Shown here piece after piece: positions 40,995 through 50,859 of a stretch of 64,000 bases of DNA. How positions within the stretch are numbered: position 1 is the stretch's first letter; every line of letters starts with the position of its first letter. The notes under the pieces are model-generated. The model was not told the origin of the DNA. It saw only the letters and a list, made by a program, of their open reading frames with translations, and made no database searches. A program made the translations under genes and the position numbers. The stretch lies in NCBI GenBank assembly GCA_019914995.1, contig CM034126.1, positions 6,329,001 to 6,393,000 of the forward strand, written 5' to 3'. This DNA is from Acanthochlamys bracteata. Its lineage: Eukaryota > Streptophyta > Magnoliopsida > Pandanales > Velloziaceae.

Positions 40995-43900
40995 GCGCAA
41001 TGCACGGGCTTGTGGGACCGCAAACTTTAAGAGTGGTAGGCAAAATTAAGAATAAGGAGATATTCATTCTTATAGACTCCGGAAGCACGCATAATTTTAT
41101 TGCTGAAAAACTAACTAAGCACATACGCCTAGTTCCCACAAAGGTGCGACCACTGAAAGTGGAATTAGCAGATGGTCAACCTCATTCCATTGAGGTGATG
41201 TACAAACAAATACCACTGAATGTGCAAGGTGTTCAGTTAGTTGTAGATGCTTATCCATTTCCTTTGGGCGGTATGGATTTAGTTTTGGGAATTCAATGGT
41301 TGGAAAGCCTCGGAGACATCGTAAGCAACTATCGGCATAGCGAGATGCATTTTTCTATACAAGGCCAAAAGTTTTCGCTACAAGGCATACGTGAGGGTGG
41401 AGTATCACAACTCACAAGCTTGGCACCTGGATCTTTTCTTTGTTCTATGCGAATTCTTCCAGTAGAAGCACCAACTGAAGTTAACACTGTTGAATCGGTC
41501 AGATCATTACCATCTACACTACAGCAATTACTTGACAAGTTTTTCATCAGTCTTCAAGTCAATATTGGGTATTCCACCAAGGCGTTCTCATGATCACGGC
41601 ATTCCTTTAATGCCTGGGGAGCTGCCTGCTAATGTTCGACCATACCGGTATCCTCACATGCAAAAGGCTGAAATTGAACGCATAGTGGCAGAGATGTTGT
41701 CGCAAGGAATTATTCGCCCTAGTTGCTCGGCCTTCTCATCACCAGTTTTGTTGGTTAAAAAAAAGGATGGTTCATGGCGTTTTTGTGTTGACTATCGAGC
41801 ACTCAATAACATCACCGTAAAAGATAAGTTTCCAATTCCTCTTATTGATGAGCTACTTGATGAATTGCATGGAGCAAAATTCTTTTCTAAGCTTGATCTT
41901 AAGTCGGGTTATCACCAAATTCGAGTGCGAGAGGAGGACGTACATAAAATAGACTTCAGAACACATGATGGCCACTATGAATTCCTTGTGATGCCTTTCG
42001 GATTAACCAACGCCCCCGCAACCTTCCAATCCTTGATGAACGAGGTTTTTCGTCCATACCTTCGCAAATTTGTATTAGTTTTCTTTGATGACATTCTTAT
42101 TTATAGTGCTCGTGGCAAGAACATCTTGACCACTTAAGCAAAGTCCTTACTATTTTGCACAAGGCGAAGTTGCATGCAAATTTATCAAAGTGCAGTTTTG
42201 GACGTACTAAACTGGAATACTTGGGACACATCGTATCGAGCCAAGGCATTGCAGCTGATCCGGCCAAGATTCAAGCAATGCTTGACTGGCCAGCACCTTC
42301 CTCTGCTTCAGAACTACGTGGATTCTTAGGACTTACGGGTTACTATCGTAGGTTTGTTAAAGATTACGGTATACTTGCTACCCCTCTTACTGTATTGCTA
42401 AAAAAGAACTCCTTTTACTGGCCGCAAGAGGCTGCATTGGCCTTTCAAAAACTGAAGGAAGCGGTGACCAACACACTAGTGCTAGCTGCTCCGGACTTTA
42501 ACAGTCCCTTTTGTGTGGAAACAGATGCCTCTAATAGAGGCCTAGGGGTTGTCCTCTCTCAACATGGACGTCCAATATCATTCTTTAGTAAGGCCTTGTC
42601 TCCAATGGTGGCGGCTAAGTCGACATACGAGAAAGAACTTATGGCAGTAGTGCTCGCCGTCCGATGATGGCGCCCCTACCTATTGGGCCAACGGTTTACT
42701 ATAAAAACCGACCATTTGAGTTTGAAGTATCTTCTAGAGCAACGTTTGTCCACTCCGGAACAACTCAAATGGCTTATCAAGCTAATGGGCTACGACTATC
42801 GCATCGAGTACCGTTCAGGTTCTCAAAATACGGTAGCCGATGCCTTGTCAAGAAAACCGAATAATTCATTGAGTGCTATATCCACATTGACGTCATCATT
42901 TTGGGATGACTTACGTTTGGCATTGCAACATGATCCAGAGACAACAAAATTGCTCCAGTCGGCCAGCAATACAACCAACGGAGATTTTTCTGTTGTGAAT
43001 GGCTTCCTCGTCTATAAGGGCAAGATATGGGTGCCTAATAACCCTACACTGCGCAACCAACTTCTCTATGACGCACATAATTCAGCAAGTGGAGGTCATG
43101 GCGGCCAATTCAGAACCTTCAAGAGGCTTTCTCAACAATTTTTTTGGCATGGCTTGACAAGTGATGTCCAGCGCTATATAGCAGCTTGTTCCACATGTGC
43201 AAGAGCCAAATCTGAAAACCTTAAACCAGCAGGATTGCTCCACCCTTTACCTATACCAGAGAAAATTTGGTCTGACATATCCATAGACTTCATTGAAGGC
43301 TTACCGAGCTCCGAGGGGAAGGACGTCATTTTTGTCACAGTAGATAGACTAACCAAATATGCTCACTTCATCGCTTTGAGGCACCCATATACGGCTAGCA
43401 GCCTGGCCCTATCATTCATCAAGGAAATTGTCCGCCTTCATGGAACACCTACATCTATTGTATCGGATAGAGATCCAATTTTTCTTAGTACTTTTTGGCG
43501 TGAGCTTCATCGTGCTCAAGGTACTTCCCTCCACATGAGCTCGGCCTATCACCCCCAAACAGATGGACAAACGAAGGTTGTTAATCGTGGCTTGGAAACC
43601 TATTTACGTTGCTTTGTTGGAGATCATCCACGCCAATGGGCAAGATGGTTACATTGGGCAGAATACTCCTACAACACCAGCGTCCACTCGGCTACAAAAA
43701 CCTCTCCTTTTGAAGCAGTCTATGGTAGACCTCCACCACCACTTGTGTCATTCGCATCCGAACCACTATCGTCGGACGATGTGGGTAGACAGCTCAAGGA
43801 TCGTGATACTATTTTGAAGGACTTACGCTTTCACTTGTTGCGAGCTCAAAATAGAACGAAACAACAAGCTGATGGTCATCGACGAGAAAAACACTACTCA

Positions 43901-44302
43901 CCAGGTGACCATGTTTTCTTAAAACTGCAGCCTCATCGGCAAGCTTCCATTGCTGAACATAGAGATCACAAGCTGCGGTTTCGTTATTTTGGTCCTTATA
44001 CCATCCTCGAAGCTATTGGCCCAGCTGCTTATAGACTGCAACTTCCAGCTGGTTCTAAGGTCCATCCGGTTTTTCACGTGTCGCAGTTGAAAGATGCAAG
44101 ACATATGCCTCCAGACCTCCTACGTGACAACTCAGCTTCTGCGACACTTCCACTGTCTAGCATCGGGGATGATGCCTTATTTGAAGAGGAGGGGAATGAT
44201 ATGCATGGTACCGATACACATATACAAGCACAGGAAGGAAGAAATAGGAGAGTAAGGAAGCCTGCTTTGATATGCAAATCATGCCCCGGATGTAGTCCTT
44301 AA
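40950..44302 (+). pseudogene. pol: Pol of the gypsy element, broken by two internal frameshifts and a stop
   Basis: Protease lies in 41000-41593 (LIDSGSTHNFI active site). RT lies in 41490-42137 and 42155-42667, with FFDDILIYS as the catalytic box and [13 protein letters not shown] upstream. RNase H begins ETDASNRGLGVVLSQ. Integrase is in 42683-44302, with its HHCC finger (HGGQ...CSTCARAK) and DDE residues in ISIDFIEGLP, VSDRDPIF and RGLETYL. Frame changes occur between gag and protease (about 40940-40990), at a T-run near 41540, and near 42110. An in-frame TGA lies at 42666-42668. The last 35 codons are inside the 3' LTR. No chromodomain is seen. As it stands it cannot make full Pol. Confidence 0.93.
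44183..44196 (+). other. Polypurine tract of the gypsy element
   Basis: GAAGAGGAGGGGAA lies directly before the 3' LTR, the expected site for plus-strand priming. It is also coding (the EEEGN stretch of pol). Confidence 0.85.
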
Positions 44303-44631
44303 GGGCAGACTAGAGCAAATGCGCTTTCAGTCGTTTCCTGCAGAAGAGATTCCAGGGGTAGTAGCAGTTAGTAGAGTTTTATTAGGAGTGGTATTAGTGG
44401 TCCAGTGAGTTTGATATCAAGAGTTTTAGTTTAGTAAAAGTTTAGGAGAGTTGTATTAGCATTACAACTCTCTGTTACCTTCTAGGAGTTGCAGTAGCTT
44501 TGCATCTCCTTGCTTGCTTTAGAATATGCAAGCTATAAATAAATTCTTGTATTAGAGAGTAGGCATGGATGAATTAATTTATTTCTCTTAATTTTCTTAG
44601 TTTAGCTGTAGTCAATACTCATGGTGCATCA
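44197..44631 (+). repeat. 3' LTR of the gypsy element
   Basis: 435 bp. It differs from the 5' LTR by G/A, T/C and A/G changes and one extra G. The pol reading frame runs into its first 106 bases. Confidence 0.97.
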
Positions 44632-44636
44632 GCACA

Positions 44637-45319
44637 CCTCCCAATACAATTCTATTTTTCAATTTTCAGTTCACTTCCAAAAATACAATCATGTGGTTGG
44701 ATGAAAATAGTCATTCCAGTAACCATAATTCATTCTATCAAATAGCGGAAGGCAATTTGATGATCTTCCTAAATTGCAAATAAAGCAATGCTTGCCATCT
44801 CGATCTTTGCATTTAATATGATTAGTACCTAACTCTAAAGGCCTAATTTGATATTGATTATCATAATTTATATGCAATAACTTAAAGTGGGGGTGACTGA
44901 ATTGTTCAAATTTAAAAACAAGATTAAACTTCTTCAGTGTGAGACAAACATCTAACTTTTTTACTGTTGTATTCCACACAAGAACTGTGCTAACAAAATC
45001 TAAGGAAGAAAATTGATCAAGCAGATAAACCAGAAATAACATAGTATTTTTCATGTAGTTCAGTAATTCCTCCTATGTCCACAACCACTCATAAGACTGC
45101 GAAAGAATTTCTATTAATTTTACCCAAAATTACAATCGAGACTTAATGTTACACCCTAGCACCTCCACTTCCAAGATATGATGCTCTGCAAACTCTTCCG
45201 CATCAATAAAGTAAACTATCACACTCACTCAAACTTCACCATGTTCTTTAGGCTACACTTCTAGACCTTAACCAAGACTTACAAATCACAAAATGTCTAA
45301 GCATATACTTCCTAACAAC
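44637..45319. other. Right part of the interrupted class 3 MITE, then spacer
   Basis: The first roughly 60 bases continue the MITE split by the gypsy element. The rest shows no supportable gene; an open frame on the minus strand (44689-45054) has no family motif. Confidence 0.45.
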
Positions 45320-45607
45320 ATATAACTTACTTCTTCTCTTTACAACTATTTTTCTATTAAATTCATAATGATATTGATCTCAAGTAAAGCTCACAGATTT
45401 CTTCTTATAAGTATAAAACTCTCACAGAAATAATTAAGAGAAGATCAAAAGAAGAGAAGAAATAAGCTTTAGATAATTTGCTATATATTCTTACTAGCAA
45501 TACTCTTTGTCTACTATGTTATTTCGTTCATCTCATTATTTCTATTATTTTGGATGCTCTTATTTACGATCTCAGCCTTTCTTTCAATTTACACGTGTGA
45601 TTGTGTC
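45320..45607 (+). repeat. Dispersed repeat, copy B, left part
   Basis: It matches 34808-35090 phrase by phrase (TTCTCTTTACAACTATTTTTCTAT, AAGCTCACAGAT, AAACTCTCACAGAAA, TTTGCTATATATTCTTAC). The match stops at the LTR-like segment beginning 45608 and resumes at 47731. Confidence 0.65.
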
Positions 45608-47730
45608 TGTTGGAACCCTAAGATTTGTTTTGATGATAATAAAAGATTAAGAATTATAATTTATGACATATCTTATACTAATTAGCTAAATCAAGTTCCG
45701 ATGAATTTTATACACACAAATTATTTTACAACTAGCAGAATATAAGCCAGTTATAATACAAGGGCAATTTTCACCTAGAGATAGTCGCCAAATAGGTAAC
45801 TACCTGTATGTGATATCTTTCATGAGGAACAAGATCATAAAATTACAGTAAGTGTGAAAACAAAGCATCAAGGCGTTTGATTAAGAAACAAAGCGTATAT
45901 AAACAAATGAGCAGCCAACTAAATGATGCCACATCCTTGCTACTGAGCCAAGGAGTCAACTCGAGAAGATCAATACCTTCAGCAATACGTCAGAAACGCA
46001 CTCCACATTTGAAGAGTCTATCGGAGCTTATACATTGTATCAGCGCTAGAGCTATGTACCAGCAGCATACTCATATCAAGCGTAAGATCAATGCATATTA
46101 GACATGAGATTAAATTAATGAAGTAAAAGCTAACAAAGTAGTAGACATTTAAACATTCACAAATCAACTCAATAGTTAGATTCTTTATACTGGAGAGGAA
46201 TACATGATTCAAGCTACAAAGATGAGGAATAATGTACATTATCCACTAGTCATGCAGTTGCAGCAATATAACAGGTCACACACTAAGCTTCAACTATCAA
46301 CCAACATCCAGTCAAGCATTCAGCTACACTATGAAATACTTGTCAGCTAACAGAGTGCGGATTTCTAAAATATCAAAAATTTATAGGAAGGACAACAAGA
46401 ATAAGATGATCAATTCAGTATAATTAAAAGATCAACACTCATTCGATCTTCAATCTCATTCCACTTAATAGTAAGTTCGAGTTTTGAAGGTAAACAGTAG
46501 GATCGAGTAACTCATGATTGAACGGAAGCTCGACCTGCCCGCCGAAGAACACCAACCCAATTGATAAATCCAAAGTGGAATTTCAAATTCAACTCAACCT
46601 CAAATCAAGAGATGAAACAAGTCACTAGGAGCCACATCAAAGGACAAAAAATATTCACCAGCAAGGAAAAGAACACACGAGCAGTAAGATATTCAAATTA
46701 CTGAACCACTATATTTATTGTCACTAGGAGATCAAATCACACTTGAGTCTAAGTAGAATTAAATGTTAGAAGATAGGTCAGCTGAAGGCCTACTAGACAT
46801 TTCACAAAAGAAGTTCACACTCCGGCTATTGGAATCTAATATTACGACGCAGACGATAACAATAAAAAAATAAGATACTATAGCATACGCGAAAAGGATT
46901 TTAGGAAGAATGCAAGCCATTATGATTCCAAATCTAATAAATACACGAAGGAAACATATAAGGAGATGAATAGGCCAACAAAAAAAAAAGCAACGAAAGC
47001 AAGAAGAATACATTGAGAAAAGTAACAAAAAAAAAGAAAAAAAGAGAACATTCAAGAGCATACACAGAATAACATAAAACACATATTCACTCTCACCACT
47101 GTGATAATTTTTACTATGAACTTCGTCTTCTAGAATATTTTTTCTAGATCACTTCAACTTATATCAAGTTTAAATTTGTAGTGAAATTGATCATGTGCTT
47201 AATTTGAGATTGTAACCTTTTCTGAACATAGAGACTAAGTGCTTAGAGAGTGGGCTTGGTCAAAATCCGAGCCACATTCATTATTCTTATAAGTAAGTGA
47301 TAGTTGTGCAGTCAAAGAAATGAGTATCTAGTAGGTTGTAAAAGTTTATCTTACATATGAAAACTTGTAAATGCAAATGTGCTTAGTGAATTACTTTGAC
47401 TTGGTAAGTGAAACTTTTTAAGATTATTGGATTTATAACTCTTGTAAAAGAATGAGTGTGGATGTAGGTAAAGAAGTTCGCCATACCACGTAAATCACTA
47501 CTTGCCATGGAACTTTGCAGGAATTACAAACATTTATCTTTGCAGGAACTGTCCTAGGCATAGCATACTAGGTTCTTACTATTTGATAGTTATATTTGTT
47601 TATTTTAAATCCGAGCTAACCGTTACATTCATAGCCAGTTATATTGCTGCGCAAAAAATTTTATTAACTGAATTATAGTTGTCAACTCAATTCGTTCCTT
47701 TCTCTTGAGTTGATTGTGTAGGTTTCTTCA
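45608..47730 (+). mobile_element. Probable copia-type solo LTR, about 2.1 kb
   Basis: It starts TGTTGGAACCCTAAGATTTG, a start common in large plant copia LTRs. Near the right it has GTGTGGATGTAGG ... CCACGTAAATCACT, another widespread copia LTR feature, and ends with an inverted pair CAACTCAATTC / CTCTTGAGTTG. It interrupts copy B of a dispersed repeat, supporting an insertion. No coding capacity and no second LTR were found. TGATTGTGT occurs just before the left end and just inside the right end. A clean 5-bp duplication is not visible, so the exact limits are uncertain. Confidence 0.5.
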
Positions 47731-47870
47731 ATAGTTTCTTGACTATAACTAATCAATATAAAACTACTTAGATCTGACCGCTATAAAGATTTTTAGCAAA
47801 TCTAGGCTCTTTCTTTCCTTGTTATGTAGAGTTGTTTCTATTTAAAACTCTTATTGTTCTACAACCATCT
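47731..47870 (+). repeat. Dispersed repeat, copy B, right part
   Basis: It matches 35110-35250 (AATATAAAACTACTTAGATC, CTGACCGCTATAAAGATTT, CTCTTATTGTTCTA) and ends directly before the ATG of the gag remnant. Confidence 0.6.
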
Positions 47871-49480
47871 ATGAGTGAAGGGAGAGCAAAAGGAAGGTCC
47901 CTGAGAGTAGTAGGTAACGTAAAGAAAAGTTTCAGGATTTAATGACAGACGTGGACCTAATGATCGTGAGGGTGGAGCGTGCGGTGGCCAATAGAATGAA
48001 TCAGTTCAAGGAGTTGAACCAATGTATCGATAAGTTTAAGAAGAGAAAAGAAAAGCTTCGTGTGGAGATATAAGACGCTTTGAACGTGATATATGAATCA
48101 CGCTCTCGCCGAGATAAGGCCCTTAGAAACTCTCTCACTTTGGCAATCTTGATGCTTTTAGGAGGAGGTCGCGACTCTATGGAAGAGATCGCAATGCTAA
48201 CCAACGAGTTGAGCGATGTCAAAAGAGAGCGGATCATTTGTAAGATGACGGTCACAAACATGAGAGTTACCATTATGCCCTCAACTTCAATACTTCAAAG
48301 AAGGATGTCCTAAGATTCATGGCGTATAAGGGGGTGTGAAACGCCAACAAGATCGATAACCTCCTATAGAGCTCGGAGCAACTTTGTAAGAGTATCGGCA
48401 TCACAGAGAATGCGGGTAAAATTGATGATGCCCACTCTTTATCTTGAGGATACGATGATGGCATAGTAAAGGAGGATGTATGCCGAGATCGAGAGAGAGA
48501 TCTGCACCATCGCCACTTTGGATGAATTCAAGATGGAACTCAAACGACAATTTTGTTTTGTGAATGCCGAAGACGATATAAGGATAAAGCCTAGGCGCTT
48601 GACACATCAAGACAACATAAGGGACTCTTTATCTTCATGGATGAATTATAAACATGAACAAGCTAGAGATCCAACGTTTAGGACTTTAAGATCCTAACTC
48701 TGTCATTGTTATAGTTGAGTCCATTATTGAATTTCAAAGGCGCGAAAAGAATTAGCCTTATAAAAACTTTGACGATAACAGTGACGAAGATGATCACCAA
48801 TCTAAGTAAGAAACACATGACTCGGTAAAATGTAATGGAGGCAACAAAAGCCAACGAAATAATGGTAATAATCGAGGAATTTGTAAGCAACCTTTGAAAA
48901 ACTTCTTTTGTGATCACATATGATAAGGGAGAGCCCAAATTGAATAAGCTTTCCGCTTTAATTCAAATTATGGATAAGCCACAAGAGCAGCACAAAATGG
49001 TAAGGATGGACTCTTTACAATTCTTTCATTCCGTCAAAGTTAAAGAAGATGCACCACGACGTGAGGTGAAGAGGTATTTGCATGTAATGTCCAAAATTAA
49101 GAGACAAGAGGTACACGTCTTGGTAGATACAGGGGGTACACATAACTTCCTTAAGGAGAAGAAAGTTAAGAGACTTAGCATCAAGTACGAGATGGGACAA
49201 AGATGGCTTAAGGCAGTCAACTTGGAGCCGAAATTCATCTTAGGTGCTTCTCATGAAGTAAAGGCTCACATAGGTGAGCGACCCCGTCTTGTGGATTTTT
49301 TCATGTGAATATAAATAATTATCTACTAGTCGTTGGAATGGAGTTTATGGATCGCTTGAACACCATGCCAATACCTTTTTGCCAATTCTATATGGATCTT
49401 GGAAAGAAAATACGTGCATGATACCTTGTTTGTGAAGCAAATTTTCAAACCAAAACTATTTCGGACATGCAATTATGAAC
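47871..49480 (+). pseudogene. Decayed gag-protease of an LTR element
   Basis: Pieces in several frames follow the order of a plant gag-asp polyprotein. First is a coiled-coil-like N-terminus (VDLMIVRVERAVANRMNQ). Then comes a gag core (YKGV.NANKIDN, LDEFKMELKRQF, RRLTHQDNIRD), a lost knuckle (FFCDH) followed by KLNKLSALI, and an aspartic protease (HVLVDTGGTHNFLKEKKVKR, LKAVNLEPKFILGA), ending with GMEFMDRLNTMPIPF. Stops and frameshifts are frequent. No RT or integrase follows before the LTR at 49685, so the element may have been gag-only and non-autonomous. Confidence 0.75.
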
Positions 49481-49684
49481 AGAACCTACCCGTCGGAACA
49501 AGCTATTAAGCCAAAAAAATTACACCCAAAAAGGAAGGAAGGCCACCATAAGATGAAGAAGCCCCGCACGAGGTCACCTTCTACGATACCATATGGCATG
49601 GTGCCTCCAGTCTTGCGAGATCAAAGAAATTCGCTGCAGCTCCACACAACCATAACGAGGCCATCACTAATAAGTAGGAGAGAA

Positions 49685-50224
49685 TGTCACAATATACTTA
49701 TTTTGGCTTCTCTTCTCATCTTTGTTGCCTTGTAAGATGTCTTTTTGTCTTGGCAAAATCCCTTATGCATAAGGCAGGTTTGAGTATGGTATAATACATT
49801 TAGGATATTTCTAGAGTAACTTAAAAATATTCTAGATAAATTAGATATTTTGGGAGATAGAGATCGTTTATATGGATATTGTGTAAGAACATTTTGAACC
49901 AATATTCTCCATTGTCATATCAAAGCAATCTCCACCGTCCCTTGAGAAGGTCGAGTGAGTATAAATAGGAGGGCAAAATCTTCATTTGTAATTAACAAAT
50001 AACAACTGTAATTAACAAATAACAATTGTAAAAGCTTATATGTGCCAGTAAAGAGTTCTTTCCAAACTCTTATCTAGTGTGTTTTTTATTTTCCATTTTT
50101 CACTCAAGTTTACATAGATTTTCTTAGCTATCTTTGATATCTTTGTAAGGCAAAAGACTGAATTAGCCATAAGAGGTGTGGCTATGTGCCACATGAGCCA
50201 AAGTAAAACTCAGCGCCCATAACA
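49685..50224 (+). repeat. LTR downstream of the gag-protease remnant
   Basis: TGTCACAATATAC...GCGCCCATAACA has TG/CA ends and is preceded by a purine tract (AGTAGGAGAGAA). GTATAAATAGG at about 49959-49969 is a likely TATA box. No matching left LTR is seen upstream of 47871, so the element is truncated or its left end was lost. Confidence 0.65.
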
Positions 50225-50859
50225 CTTTTTCTCAGGAAATTTGGCAAAGGAACTAGTTTAGACGGCATTTCATACCAGGCATATGCACAAGCAACAGTGA
50301 GTTCCACATGCGGAGAAAGTAGTCCCTAATAAGTTTCTAAAAGGGGAAGGAGTTTAAATAATGAAGTGTAACAAGTGTAAAAATGTCTTGCATTTGAACA
50401 AGTTGTAAAGGTTACAAGCTGCTATCGTTACCAATACATGACATCTGGTAAGAGAATTTATTGAAACACTTTTGACAAAAATTTTAAAGGCAAAACAGCC
50501 TCAATAAGTATGATCTTAATATTCTAAATACAGATTGAAAAAGTAAAAGTTATCTCGATCCAAAAGGGAATTATAGAAGGGTCAGATTAGGCTGCTAATA
50601 GTACTTTTGGTCGTTTTGGTTGTTCAGGCTGCTTAAGACATGATCAAGAACGATCTCGCAGGATAATGCAAAACAATTTTCAATTATAAGGAGAGTTGCT
50701 TTTGAATCTTCAGTAACTGAAGGAGGGTTCATCTAGAAAGCTTCAGCTATATTCCTGCCAAGCAGCAGCTTAAATGCCTCTCATTTTGGGCTTCACTGTG
50801 GGATGACTTAAATGGTTGTGATGAGCTTTTAAACTCCATCTCAATATCTGAAATCATCA
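50225..50859. other. 3' flank of the unrecognised minus-strand gene
   Basis: No coding signature. It probably includes the 3' UTR of the gene at 50860-56207. Confidence 0.4.

Larger units (their letters stand above)
39159..44631 (+). mobile_element. Ty3/gypsy LTR retrotransposon, structurally complete
   Basis: The element has two LTRs (39159-39592 and 44197-44631), a primer-binding site, gag, a broken pol in the order protease, RT, RNase H, integrase, and a polypurine tract. The 5-bp duplication GCACA flanks it exactly (39154-39158 and 44632-44636). The integrase after RT/RNase H makes it Ty3/gypsy. The LTRs differ by three transitions and one single-base indel, so insertion is recent. I see no chromodomain after integrase. 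It inserted into a class 3 MITE. Confidence 0.97.

Noticed and set aside
47731-47870. Left LTR of the gag-protease remnant
   Set aside because: It does not match the LTR at 49685-50224 and instead matches the dispersed repeat at 35110-35250.
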